Shown: in pieces, positions 35,270 through 46,710 of the stretch
Position numbering within the stretch: the first letter of the stretch is position 1
Layout of the letters: each line of letters starts with the position of its first letter
Origin: Phascolarctos cinereus
Taxonomy: Eukaryota > Chordata > Mammalia > Diprotodontia > Phascolarctidae
NCBI RefSeq assembly: GCF_002099425.1
Contig: NW_018343982.1
Span: forward strand, 11,815,501-11,879,500
Reading direction: 5' to 3'
DNA length: 64,000 nucleotides
Program-made: the position numbers and the translations under genes
Notes under the pieces: generated by a model
Database searches by the model: none
The model's input: only the letters and a program-made list of their open reading frames with translations
Told to the model about the DNA's origin: nothing

Positions 35270-35700
35270 CACAGGAGTTTTGAATGTATTCAGTAGGCAC
35301 TGTGGACATTTGAGCAGAAAAGTGACATGACTAAATCAATATATGTATCAGAATCATTAGTCTATTATGTCTGTGAAGAACAATGTGGAGTGCGGTTGAT
35401 GAGTGGAAGTGGAAAGACCTATTGGTAGACTTGCAATAGTATGGAAAGGGAATAATAAGGGTGCTAGGAGTGGGGAAAGATAAGAAAATGCCAGACACAT
35501 TGGACATTGTAATCAATTAGATTTAAGATACAGTGGAAAGGAAAGAATATATTGCCAAGGTTTAGTAAACAGGAGGCTGAATAAACAATATTTCCACTGG
35601 CTGAGGGAACAAGGTTAGTTTTTTTTTTTGGGGGGAGGGATAATAAACTTAGTTTTGGACATACTGAACTTGAACTACTAGTTTGGTACTGAGGAGTCAA
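35270..35700 (-). repeat. L2-type LINE ORF2 fragment
   Basis: agcagaaaagtgacatgact, then ggaggctgaataaac-like diverged bases, ataaacttagttttggacat and actgaacttgaactactag: antisense L2, upstream of its 3' end. Confidence 0.68.
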
Positions 35701-35848
35701 GGGGTCACTAGGCTACCTAAGGAGGAGTGAACTGGCCAAGGTCAAAGTTGCCATGGTAATCAGCAGTTATTTGGAGCCTAGGAGGAGTCACACTTTGAGC
35801 CTGGGTGAGATAGGTAGACCCAGTCTCAAAACAAACAAACAAAAATAC
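35701..35848 (+). pseudogene. 7SL RNA retropseudogene, 5'-truncated
   Basis: The stretch follows the 3' half of the signal-recognition-particle RNA in order: cactaggctacctaaggagg (7SL: ccaccaggttgcctaaggagg), gtgaactggccaaggtc (gtgaaccggcccaggtc), a diverged middle with gtaatcagcagt (gctgatcagtagt), gagcctgggtgagatagg (agcctgggcaacatagc) and agacccagtctc (agaccccgtctc). An A-rich tail (aaaacaaacaaac) follows. Lack of the 5' half, many substitutions and the tail mark it as a retroposed pseudogene, not a functional SRP RNA gene. Marsupials are not known for a 7SL-derived SINE family. Confidence 0.85.
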
Positions 35849-35850
35849 AA

Positions 35851-36380
35851 ACTATTCTCTTTGACATTTACATATCTTCATAACCTGTCCCCTTCTTAGT
35901 CTTCTTACACTTTCCTATATTCCACACACTCTACAGTCTAGAGACTGTAGCCTACTTATTTATTCTCACATAGGATACTTCATCTCCTGACTGTGTCATT
36001 GCACTGTCTTTCCCCCATGCCTGAAACATACTCCCTCCTAACTTCCTCTAGGACTTGGCTCAAATTTCACCTTTTGTAGGAGTCTTTTTCTGGTCTTTCT
36101 TCCTGGCTTCTGTTAATGCCTTGCTTCTAAGGTAACCTTCCTACCTTCCATTTACTCAATCTCTATCTTTCATATCTCATCTCTTCTCATTCCCCTCCCA
36201 CCCTTCTCCCTTCTTTCAACTTTCTGTTCCTGTATTGTATGTTTTAGTTTGCGTGTTGTCTTCTCCATTAGAATATGTACTCTTTGAGGGCTGGGAAAGT
36301 TTTACCTTTCTTTATATCCCCATCATAAAGCACAGTGTCTTGTACATAGTAAGCACTTAATGAATACTTTTTGGTAGATT
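35851..36380 (+). repeat. L2-type LINE 3' end
   Basis: cactctacagtctagagact, then ctgaaacatactccctcc, acttggctcaaatttcacct, ttagaatatgtactctttga and taagcacttaatgaatact. A sense-oriented L2 tail of about 530 bp. Confidence 0.85.
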
Positions 36381-36499
36381 GCTCAAGTTTTAATGTATCC
36401 TAACAATCACAATTTTCACATTAACTATCCCAAACCTTTTCTTCTCTCTTGAACCCTACAAAATTACATGCTCAGCAGAGAATTTCACCTGACCTCATC

Positions 36500-36605
36500 A
36501 GACACTGATTAGGTGTAATACACTGTTTTAGGTACCATGGATACAAGGACAAAAATGGAAGGAAAAAAATTCCTTTGACCTAAAGGAGCTTACAGGCTCT
36601 CTAGT
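36500..36605 (-). repeat. L2-type 3' end, diverged
   Basis: gatacaaggacaaaaatgg followed by gacctaaaggagcttacagg resembles the antisense L2 tail region. Nothing else recognised in 36381-36978. Confidence 0.55.
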
Positions 36606-36978
36606 TTTCCTAGCAATTTTAATTGAATGTGGAATTCTTATCCCAGTTTTCCCTGTTCTTGGGCTTACTAAAAAATAATTTGGTTGATTTTGGTTTCTGT
36701 TTACCTAATCTGTTCCATTGACCAACTATTCTAATTTTTAACCATCACCAAATATTTTTTAAAAAATTTATTTTACTTTTAATTTATGGAATAAAACAAG
36801 CATTTCATAACGCGGTATAATGAAAAGTATGAATGCACATGAAAATGCAAATATATTATGTACAACTTGCTATTGCTTTTAAATATATAATAAAGATATC
36901 CTGTAAATTTCTTTTTTCTTTTTTTCCTTCTGTCTCCTGCATCCTGTCCTAGAGATGGCTACCATTAGGCACACAAAT

Positions 36979-36979
36979 A

Positions 36980-37016
<37 letters not shown>

Positions 37017-37040
37017 ATATACGTATACATACATACATAT
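36979..37040. repeat. (GT)n/(TATG) microsatellite
   Basis: GT run of about 15 units decaying into gtatgtatat and acatac units. Confidence 0.93.
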
Positions 37041-37059
37041 CTATAGCTACATCTATCTC

Positions 37060-37301
37060 CCCCAAGGATTGCTTTAGAAACATCCCTCAAATTTTAGGTT
37101 CTTTGATCCACCAATTCTTTAAGATTGTTATTTTGTCACCAGTTAATTTTTAATATTTTTATTAGTCCTCTATTTAATAAAATTTTTATTCCACTGTGAC
37201 CAATAATGTATATGTATAATATTTCCGCTATTCTGAACTTATTTGTGAGGTTTTAATGTCATAATACATAATTATTTTTTAAAGGTTCCCTGCATAGCTG
37301 G

Positions 37302-37352
<51 letters not shown>

Positions 37353-38440
37353 TTTATGTGTGTGTGTATTTTTTCCCAATATATTCATTTCTTTTTCCCT
37401 TTAGAAATCACTAGAGATCCATATTTAAGTTTTCTAAAATTCTATTTAGGTACTTGCTCTTTCTTATTTATTAATTGGTCAGATTTATTAAGGGCTGATT
37501 GAACTAAATCAAGATCCTCTGCTATTATAGTTTTACTATGTATTTCTCTTTATAATTAATTTAACTTTTCCTTTAACTAATTACAAACAATACAATTTAC
37601 TGCATATGTTATATACTGATATCAATTCATTGTTACTTTTCAGCAAAATGTAGTTTCCCTTTTTGTCTCCTTTAATTAAGTCTTTTTACTTTGCCTTATC
37701 TGAAATCATAAACTCCACCTTTTTTGTGTGTTTAGCTAAGGCAAAATAGATTTTGCTCCAACCCTTTATTTTAACTCTATGTGTCTTTATATTTAAGATG
37801 TGTTTCTTGTAAATAATATATTGTTGGATTTTGATTTCTAATTTATTTTCCTAATCATTTTTGTTTTATTGGTAGGTTCATCCTATTCAAATTCATAGTT
37901 TTGATTGTTAATTGTTTCCTTCCATCCTATTCTTTTATACTTTTTCCTTGGTACTCCTTGCTTCCTCTTTATTTTAAGTATCCTTTTTTAAAAACAGCTC
38001 CTAGATTATTTGTCAGTTCGGTTTTCTTTGTTTTCAGTTATTTCTCTTTTATCTTTTTTTTCTAAAAATTTCTATTTTGTGCTTAGTGGAGGATGTTGAT
38101 TTCTTTTTTTCTATTTTTTTCTTTTAGTTGCTTGTTATTTTTCCTTTTTGTTGATAAAGTGGTTTAGAGAGCTAAAAATTCCCTTCTGCACTGCTCTGAT
38201 TACCTTTCAAAAGTTTTGTTTTGTTGTCTTGTCCTTATTAAAAATAAAATTATTCTTTCCATTATATTTTCTCTGAACATGTATTTTTGAGGATTATGTT
38301 TTATAGTCTCCATTTAACTTTGAACCCTTTCTTCAAATGCTATTTGTTGATTATAATTTTTATTTTGCTATGGTTAGTAAAGGATATTTTTAGTGTTTCT
38401 GCTTTCCTTCTTTTGCTTGAGAATTATTATGGTGAATTCT
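37060..38440 (-). repeat. L1 ORF2 endonuclease region, old, with an internal (CA)n
   Basis: Antisense. Landmarks on the minus strand are tacaagaaacacatcttaaa (the L1 'LQETHL' segment at the start of EN), attttgccttagctaaacac, gatttcagataaggcaaag and a gaattgatatcagtatat (strand of the EN fold). At 37060-37260, gaataaaaattttattaaat and agaattggtggatcaaagaa continue into the sequence after EN. A second parallel stretch at about 38230-38430 suggests two overlapping copies. Heavily decayed. Confidence 0.7.
37303..37350. repeat. (CA)n microsatellite
   Basis: About 22 uninterrupted CA units inside the L1 fragment. Confidence 0.95.
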
Positions 38441-38552
38441 TGCAAAGTTGCCATACAAAGCTAGAATATATATTTGCTACTCTCAATTCCAGATCTATAA
38501 ATGCCAGAATTATATAATCTCTAACTTTTTAAGTCACTTGATTTCTTTCTTA

Positions 38553-38665
38553 GTCAGTATGCATTTATTATTTTCTTTGTGCTATACATTCTACGCAAGT
38601 TCTGAGGATATAAAGAAAGTTAAAAGAATTGTCTTTGCCCAAAAGGAGCTTGAATTTTAGTGAGA
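38553..38665 (-). repeat. L2-type 3' end
   Basis: agtcagtatgcatttattat, then gcaagttctgaggatataaa and cccaaaaggagcttgaattt: antisense L2 tail. Confidence 0.65.
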
Positions 38666-38764
38666 TATCTTGGTAAAAAAACAGCTTGTTTTGAGGTACC
38701 TATTATAATTTTATTGTCTTTTTCTGCATGAATTTCTGGCTTTTGTGTTAAATATTTAGATGCT

Positions 38765-38836
38765 TACACACACACACACATATACACGTTCACACAAATA
38801 TATATGTATTACATATACATACATACACATATATGT
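38765..38836. repeat. (CA)/(TA) imperfect microsatellite
   Basis: acacacacac decaying into atatac and catacat units. Confidence 0.88.
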
Positions 38837-38839
38837 AAG

Positions 38840-40699
38840 ATCATTTGACTACTACTCCCATTGGAATGGTAAGGAGGACCCTGAGGAGTTATGACTTCCA
38901 ACATTGTTAATTGTTAGCTTCTACCTATGTGCTCCCTATTATCAATCAATCAAATGACACCAATTAAATTTTTTAAAGGGATTCACTGAGAAAGTATAGT
39001 AAGAATAGTTGTTTCAAACAAATCTCCTCTCTCCAAAACTGAAGGTACACCTTCCCTCTGAATATACGAGGGTCCTGTGTAGATGACAAGCTCAAAATTA
39101 GAGTTACTATGGCAGGGAGGCATATATGTAGAGAACATGGGTGGTGAAGGGACAACTCATGGATTCTGGTTACTAGAAATAACTTTTTTCCCTGTTGTGG
39201 AAACTCTTAGGTGTAATTCTGCTAAGTTTCAAGAGTTGATTCTTTTGTTGAGTTCATAACAGATACTTGGCAAGCCTTTCTTCTCAGAGGGAAAGCATAT
39301 CTTCAGAGCTATCCACAAAGGAATTAAGAATATGGCATGGCCTGGAATTTAAACTTTTCCACATCTTCAGTAAGAATACAAACTGTACTGATAAAAAGTT
39401 ATTCCACAATTCCCTTTAGCATTTACAGAAATTTAGACAAAACATATTTAGGTAGTTTTTTCATAACTAGAGCACACCAAATATCTCCAGTAATCCTTTT
39501 CTCACATAAGGAGACCTCAGTGGAAGTCCAAACATGAATTACCTTTGGGTCCCTTCACCATAGGGCACCTCAGATTTTCCCAAACATTCCTTACCAATGC
39601 ATGGTGCAATTTAGTTAGAATTTTTAACTCCTTCTTCACCAGGACAAGCACGTTAACTTAAAAGGTATGCAAAATCAGAAGAAGAGAGTTGGAGCTCCAT
39701 AGAGAAATTATTTGGGGTTGACTAATCATTGATTCTAGGCCAGCAGGGAACTGTTACCTTATAGACCTACAGATTATAAGGATCTCAGAAAAGTTGTCTG
39801 ACCTCATGTTACAATAATACAATCAGTCTAGGTCTTAAATGAAAGGAACAAAGAAAGAATAGAGAAAAAAGAAAAAAGGAAAAAAAAGAAAAAGGAGCTT
39901 TTATAACATATGCTCTAGGTGAAATGCTAGGCACCATTTATTTTACTGCTCATATCAGCCTCTGTGCTTATGAAGGATTTAGTAATAAAATAGATATTAG
40001 TATTTAAGCATTCAAATGAGTAAAAATTATCTCAAGGAAAGGGGGCTGACATGTAAAGGAAACTAACCATGAAACTGGCTGCCCAATTACAATCTTAGAC
40101 ATAGGATGAAGAAAAATGATATTTTTTTCTCTGATAGATCTCTGAATATTAGGGTATATTTAAGATCAAGAGTTCCAAATGAAGAACCTCTATGGGAGGT
40201 TTCTTTAAATGTATAGAGGGATCCCAAAATTATTTGAAAAAAGCTTGCACAATCCTGTTAGAGCCATTCCCTTAACTGTCACTTGTAATCACAAGTTAGG
40301 ATCTTTAGTGATTGATTGTCTACCTGCCCTCAGGGTTCTAAGATTTACCCTAAAGGGCTGGGATTTCTAGAACTCTAGCTCCTCATTCCCACCAATGTGT
40401 CTAGCATTATCAGTAGTTGACATTATTTAGGAATTTACTGAGGGGGTTGTCTCTGTATGGTTAAAATGGTACAAAAAATCTTTCCAAATTAGGGTTACAC
40501 TCTCCTCACCTAGCATTCCTGGGAAAAATGAGCTCACAAGTAAAGTACAAAGGCAATAAAAGTCATGTGTAAGGAACATGTATGGCAAAACAGGTAATTT
40601 ACTACTCTTCGTTACTGAATTTTCCCTATGTAGAGACCTCATGAAGTTCTCCTTATGTATAGTGTCCTGCTGGGCTCCAAAGGTTAGTGCTTTTGTAGC
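38840..40699. other. Unclassified 1.9-kb block with a diverged direct repeat pair
   Basis: No recognised gene or LINE/SINE. Segments at about 38975-39215 and 40430-40660 align in the same orientation through short shared landmarks: aag.tcaca-type starts, agagaacatgggtgg against aaggaacatgtatgg, and ggttactagaaataac with tttccct against cgttactgaattttccct. The pair could be remnants of an LTR element or two copies of an unknown dispersed repeat. No coding domain was seen between them. Confidence 0.4.
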
Positions 40700-41415
40700 T
40701 CATGAAAAGGAATGGAGAAGGGATATATAACATTCTGTGTGAGGAGCAACAAATAGACAAGCATGACTGGATTGTAGAGTGAGTGCAGGGGTATAATGTG
40801 TAAGAATGTTTGGAAGGTTATGAAGTGACCAGATTTTAATGAGGTTTGGATGCCAGACAGAACTTTATATTTGCTTCTACAAGTAATATGGAATCACTTT
40901 ATCAGGTGTGGGGGAATAACATACGCTTTAAGATAATCACGTTGGTGGATGTCCAGAGGATAAATTGGAGTAACTAGTTGAATTAGGAGGCTATTACAAT
41001 AGTCTAAGTTAAAGGTGGCAAGAGCCCGTACTATGTTAGTGACTGTGTGAATGGAGAACAGGGACATATACAAACAATAGAAGTGAAAAGATTTGGTAAA
41101 TGATTGAATGTGTATATGGAATATTATATATGGGAGCATGAGGAGTCAAGGATAACACCAAGGTTGCAAACCAGGGTGATTTCAAGGATTTTGGTCCCCT
41201 CTATAGTAACAGAGAGGTGAGGAAAAGCTGTAGATTTTAGAGAAAGTAAAATTAGTTCACTTTTGGTTATGATTGCTTAGAGAGGTCACTGTAATATCCT
41301 ATTCAAAATGTCTAGTGAGTAGTTGGTGATATGAGACTAAAACTTAGGACTAAGGCTGAATATGTAGATATGGGAGTGAGTCATTACGAAAGAAGTGATA
41401 ATTGCATCTATGTAT
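40700..41415 (-). repeat. L2-type LINE, left part
   Basis: Antisense. ggaaggttatgaagtgacc, gaggctattacaatagtcta, gtggcaagagcccgtactat and gtcaaggataacaccaagg follow L2 order. The minus strand encodes FNLDYCNSLL, the conserved L2/CR1 C-terminal motif. It continues at 41990 after an interruption. Confidence 0.83.
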
Positions 41416-41546
41416 GGTAGCCTGACTTAAGCCAGCCCATTGGTAGTTTAAGTCTGATATTAGAATGAAATGAGACACAGCTTTCCATGGTTACTCAACA
41501 ATAAGACAACATTCAGCTTAGATATATGCCTTCTTTACCTCCATAT

Positions 41547-41557
41547 AAAAATGGGTT
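41547..41557. repeat. Target-site duplication of SINE, left copy
   Basis: aaaaatgggtt, identical to 41724-41734. Confidence 0.88.
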
Positions 41558-41723
41558 GGGGGCAGCTAGGAGCACAGTGGATAGAGCACTTGCCTTGGAG
41601 TCAGGAGGACCTGGGTTCAAATCTGGCCTTAGACACCCGACCCTTTCTAGCTGTGTGACCCTGGGCAAGTCAGTTAACCCCAATTGCCTCACCAAAAAGA
41701 AAAAAAAAACTCTGATCAAGAAA
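41558..41723 (+). repeat. SINE1_MD/WSINE1-type SINE
   Basis: ggggcagctaggagcacagt, then gagtcaggaggacctgggtt, caaatctggccttagacacc, gtgaccctgggcaagtcagt, ccccaattgcctcacc and an A-rich tail. Identical 11-bp target duplications make it the youngest layer of this nest. Confidence 0.93.
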
Positions 41724-41734
41724 AAAAATGGGTT
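41724..41734. repeat. Target-site duplication of SINE, right copy
   Basis: aaaaatgggtt, identical to 41547-41557. Confidence 0.88.
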
Positions 41735-41989
41735 AGCAGAGTAGAATGTATTGACTTGAGTGACTTAGTCTGAAAGGCCAAGTCTAAAGAAAGGGCCCTG
41801 ACATCACCTGGATAGGGCTTTTTATGCTCTTAGTTTACTAGGAAACCACATCAACATGGCCCACGAAACTAAGTCAACAGAATCACTGAGCTGTAGTGCC
41901 CTGGGCCGTTTAAATGTGCTTTAGGGAAAGAGCTAGCTTAACCTATCATGGCAGAGGAGCCCTGGTACGTTCTGATCCTATAAAACTAT

Positions 41990-42090
41990 TTGAGCTAGTG
42001 AGATCAAGTGAGAAAATAAGAGAAAAAGAGAAGAGGGCTTTGAACAGAGCTTTGGGCTATACCCAGGGTGAGTGGGTGTGACATAAATGA
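41990..42090 (-). repeat. L2-type LINE, right part
   Basis: gagctagtgagatcaagtga, aagagaagagggctttgaac and gagtgggtgtgac resume the L2 sequence left at 41415 with almost nothing lost, so the block between is an insertion. Confidence 0.8.
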
Positions 42091-42094
42091 CATT

Positions 42095-42860
42095 ATTATT
42101 TCCACTCTTGATTTTTTACATTTCCCTAATGTGCAATAAATTCTGCTCCCAATACTTATGTTTAATTTTGTTGCTTGTTATGATTCAAGCAGGCTTCTTG
42201 TAAGCATTATATTATTGTATTCTGTTTTCTAATTCTTTTACCCTCCTACTAATTTTGCATGAGTTCAGTCCATTCATATTTAGTTATGACTGTTAAACGT
42301 ATTTTTCCCCCTTTTATAATATTCTCTTGAAAGTTATCTCTTTCCTGTTCGCTCCACTCTTTACAAAGAAATGAGATCAACACTACTTATCTTTTAATTG
42401 GCATGATCCAGTCCCTTCTTCTTCCCTTTCTCTTTTCATTTAGCTCAAATGTGGACTACTGGTGCACACACACATTTATATATAATATGTACATGTCTGT
42501 GTACATATACTTTCTTCTTTTAATCTCTTTATGATCTCTTTGAAAGTTTATTTTACATATTATTATCACCTCCCATATTCTTCCTTCTTAAATATCTCTC
42601 TCTGTGTCCCTACTTTTTTACCTGTTGAATTTAACATATTTACCAAATTCTGCGTGTTTTGTATGTATATGTACATTTACTTCTCCTTTGTACAGTTCAA
42701 ATAAGATTAAAATTAATACAATTTTTACTTCTCCATTCTTCTGTGTTTGAGTAATCTTCCTATAATGAACTCCGCTTAGCAGTAGTATGACCTTTTAGTT
42801 TGTGTGCAGCTTAGTTTGTTTATTAAAAAAATTTAAAGTATAAGTATTTAAGCATTATTT
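42095..42860 (-). repeat. L1, ORF2 start and inter-ORF region
   Basis: On the minus strand, ggactgaactcatgc, then ttacaagaagcctgcttgaa (start of EN) and agtattgggagcagaattta match the L1 ORF2 5' end. C/T-rich sequence to the right corresponds to the region before ORF2. Boundaries approximate. Confidence 0.65.
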
Positions 42861-43558
42861 TAAAAGAGCAGACTGTTGAAAAGAACTGCTTTGAAGACTA
42901 TGGAATGACTGAGAAGATTATTCCTAAGTTCATTTACATGAACCCATTTTAAGGACTAAGTGAGTAGGAGAACTGAGCAGGAAAGTGAAGTCTCAACAGG
43001 ACATGGAAAAGCCAGCTTGGATGGAGTTATATGAAGAAACTGGTTGCAGGATGGTGAGCTGACAAGGAGGCTTCAGCAGTTTGGAAAAAAGGAAATACAG
43101 GCTTTGTAGCTGAGTTGCTATTGAATCAGCTGGTGGACAACTGATTGGAAGATGAAGAAACTAGGCTTATATGCATTGCTCCTAGTCAACCAGTCTGATC
43201 AGCTTTGCAGCTCTCTGACTTAAAGGGAACTGCTAGCCAATTCAACAATGCTATATTTTATTCCCTTTTTAAACTTATTAAGTTAAAATAGCTGGTCAGT
43301 GCTTCATCAGTTTGTGAGCAGAAGGCAAATAGTAGGTAGGTGGTGAAGACCATGAAAAAGTTAGTAGATAAGGAATTTTGTGTGGTGTAGGTATCCCTGA
43401 ATGAACTGGATGATATCAATGCCTGTCCAGAGTTGTTACCTAGTATGCATGTTTTTTATTCATTGATGTGTCTCCATGCCAGGTTTATGTGTGTGCCACT
43501 TTCCTGATGAGTGCTGAGTACATTGAGTATAGTGTGATCTGGGTTTATGGATATAGTC
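42861..43558. other. No recognised feature
   Basis: A less AT-rich block at 42865-43260 (gcaggaaagtgaagtctcaa, then ggacatggaaaagccagc) could be a decayed repeat, but I cannot name it. Confidence 0.45.
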
Positions 43559-43646
43559 TGATATATTGATTAATCCTGCATTTGTTTTATATAGAGTATC
43601 TGTGATATATTGATTAATCCTGCTTTACTTTATATTGAGTGTCTAT
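43559..43646. repeat. 44-bp tandem duplication
   Basis: tgatatattgattaatcctg occurs at 43559 and again at 43603. The rest of the 44-bp unit (ttatat.gagt.tct) is also shared, with several mismatches. Confidence 0.85.
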
Positions 43647-43943
43647 GATGTATTATTATTATTTTCTTATTATTAAGTAATGGGTTATGTTGAAGTTCTA
43701 ATGCTATTATCATTGTGCATGGCTAATTTTTGTGTAAATGTATATGTTGTGGTGGGGGACTTGAAAGTTATAGAAATGAGTAGGGGGTTTATTCTCCCAC
43801 AATGGGGTTATCCCTAGAATCCTGAGAGAACCTAGACTGTATCTGTATGGTCATAATTTTTCTCTGATTGCTTAGATTTTCCTGCCAGCATGAGGGTAGG
43901 TTGAGATGAGGAAGCTAGAGTAGAGAGAGAGGAGATAGGAGAA

Positions 43944-43993
<50 letters not shown>

Positions 43994-44007
43994 TAAAAGA
44001 CCACAAC

Positions 44008-44061
<54 letters not shown>
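43944..44061. repeat. Compound microsatellite (GT)n-(GA)n-(GACA)n
   Basis: About 22 GT units, a 17-bp unique spacer, about 13 GA units, then seven GACA units. An open frame of Ser/Leu and His/Thr repeats on the minus strand (43872-44186) is a translation of it. Confidence 0.96.
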
Positions 44062-44062
<1 letters not shown>

Positions 44063-44879
44063 GAGAGAAACAGAGATAGACAGAGTCAGAGAAAGTATAG
44101 TTCATGCCCTGTTTGAGAGGTTTCAGTGTGGGTAGTCCATATTCCCATGTTATTTGAAAAATAAGTTCCTCTTCCTTGTTCTCCATTCCTTCTCCATTTT
44201 ATTCCTTTGTTCCTTTCTTTCTTTTTCCTATCCTAAAACCAACAAATTCTTTATTATCTTTGCAACCTTGAAGACAATAGGATTCTGAAAGGACTGTGGT
44301 TTCTTCTCCATCTCTTAGAATATAAGCACTTGTTCATCATTTTGCCCCTTACAATTGCTAACATGTGTTTACCTTTCTAAATTTCTCTTGTTGCCTGTTT
44401 TTGCCTTTCAGAGATTCTAGCCAGCTTGGTTCCTTTTATCAGGAATGCTTGAAAGTCCTTTATCCTATTAAAGAGCCTTTCCCCTGCCTTGGATGATTAT
44501 ACTCTCTTGTGCAGGATGTTGTTCTTGATTGCAAGTTTAATATCTTGCCTTTTAATATGTTAAATTATGAGGTTTTTTCCATTATAGTAGTTATAGCATA
44601 GTTTTATATAATCCTGATACTCTGTTCCCTGTGCCACCTAGCTGCCCTGATAATTACTAGTGGTACTTGAACTTTTTCCTTTCAGGATTCTTATGGAAAA
44701 TTTTCTTTTTGATTATGAAATCTCTCAGTGTTTTCAGTTTGAGGTTTCTTTCAGATGTGATGGTGGATTTTAAAAAAATTCACTTTCCCACTTAGTTTTA
44801 ATAGTTCTGAGAAGTTTGCTTTTATTATTTCTTGAAATATGGTATCCAGATGGCATCCAGGAACTGTTTCATGTTGACT
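44062..44879. other. No recognised feature
   Basis: Nothing recognised apart from a short ctgtgccacctagctgccc at about 44630, which looks like the head of an antisense SINE without its body. Confidence 0.45.
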
Positions 44880-45475
44880 TAATTTTTTTTAAAGTTCATC
44901 AATGGAACAGATTAGGTATGCATATACAGAAGCAAATAAACATAGTAAAATTATTCAGTAGGATCAAAGCACAACTTCTGGTGTAAAAACTGTTAGTCTC
45001 ACAAAAACTAGGTTTTTCCCAAGATCTCTTACCCTGTATGACAGTAAACTCCAAATGGACACATCCTAAATATTAAATGTCATAAAATTATGGGAGCAAG
45101 GTAGAAAATACCTTTTATGGCTATGTTTGGGGGGAAATTCATTACCAGACAAATAGAGAGCATTAAAGAAGATAAATGGGAAAATTTTGGTTATACAACC
45201 TTGAAAAAATTAATTCCATGCAAGGTAAAGTTAGAAGTGGAATAATGAATTAGGGAAAATATATTTTCTAGGATTTTCTCAGATAAATTTCTAAGGCTTA
45301 TAAGGAACTGAGTCAATCGTAAAAAAATGATAGCCATTCTCCAATTGATAAGTGCTTAAAGGATATGCACAATAAACTTTGAAAGAAAGAAGTTCAAGCT
45401 GTTAGGGTACAATATGAAAAAATGTTACAAATCACTGATAATTGCAAACAACAAGAAAAAAAAACAATTTAAATA
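44880..45475 (+). repeat. L1 ORF2 fragment
   Basis: catcaatggaacagattagg, then agacaaatagagagcatta-type bases, ggaactgagtcaatcg, ccaattgataagtgcttaaa and aatcactgataattgc follow the last third of L1 ORF2. Degraded. Confidence 0.75.
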
Positions 45476-45479
45476 CTTC

Positions 45480-46674
45480 AGAAATACAATCACTATTTCA
45501 TAAAACCTAGCAGCTTCTACTCTAAAAAACCATAGGTCCTAGACCATTATATTTTGAAGAGCAAAAGAACTGAGGTTGTGTCCAAGAATAACTTACCTAC
45601 AAAGTTGAGTATAATCCTGAATGAAAAAAGTGGACATTCGACAAACTGATACTTCAGGTATTTCTAACAAAAAGACCAGAATTTAATGAAAATTAGATAT
45701 AAAAGATCCAGAAGAAATCTAAGGAAAAGATTAAAGAAAAATTATAAGGCACTTATAAAGGTCAAACTATTTACTTATTATATATACAAAAATGTTACCA
45801 ATATTCTTAAAACTGTCATCATTACTAAGGTAGTTTGAAAGAAAGATTGGAGCTGAGTTGTATATGATGGGGTGATTCTAAAAAACAAAATTGTGCAGGA
45901 AAAGGTAAAAGCAAGCACTTATAAAAATGGGGCAAGAAAGAAAGCATTAATACAGAGGAAGCAGGTGGGGGTAATGATGGAAACTTACTGTCATCTGGGT
46001 TGAAGAGGAAAAATGTATACATCTGGAAGGGTGTAGAAGTCTTATAAATATGTAGAGACAGGAGAAAACTGCAGAATGGGAGGAGGGACTTTTAGAGGGG
46101 TCTGTAGATTGGGATTTGGGAGGGTGGGGGAGAGGATGAGGCAGGGACTTTTGGAGGGGTAGGTGGGATGGGGAGTGGGAATGTGGGGGGAGAAGATAAG
46201 GCAGGAATAGAATAAAAAGAGAGGCTGAAAAAGAAAATATTGAATAAAAATTAGATGGAGGGAAATTTACAAATAGTAATTTTAACTTTGAATATGAATG
46301 GGATATTTATAGCAGTTCTCTTTGTGTTGCAAAGAACTGGAAATTACAGAGATCCCCATCATTTGGGAAATGGCTGTACAAGTTGTGGTGTATGGTTGTG
46401 ATGGAGTACTACTGCACCACTAAGAAATTATGAGCCCAGTGATTTTAGAAAATCGTAGAAAGACTTGCATGAAATGGTGAAGAGCAAAGTGAGCAGAACC
46501 AAGAGAACATTGTATACAGTAATAGCAGTATTGTTTTAAAAACAACTTTGAACAATTAAGTCATTTTGACTGTTGTAAATACACAAATTTAAAATAAAGC
46601 ACATATGAAGAAAGATGCTATCTTCATCCAGAAAAGAACTGAAAAATGAAAGTATATATAGAATAATTTTACTA

Positions 46675-46710
<36 letters not shown>

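Larger units (their letters stand above)
41418..41988 (-). mobile_element. LTR-like insertion within L2 (candidate endogenous retrovirus LTR fragment)
   Basis: This 570-bp block interrupts the L2 element. Its left part shares a ttagaatgaaatgagacac landmark with the candidate at 58045-58430. Possible 4-bp flanking repeats (ctat) exist but are too short to prove. No internal viral genes are seen, so at most it is a solitary, old, broken LTR. It contains a SINE at 41558-41723. Confidence 0.38.

Noticed and set aside
35701-35848. Functional SRP RNA gene
   Set aside because: Only the 3' half is present, with many substitutions and an A-rich tail; it is a retropseudogene.
43872-44186. 104-codon minus-strand open frame with His-Thr and Ser-Leu runs
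   Set aside because: It is a translation of the compound microsatellite.
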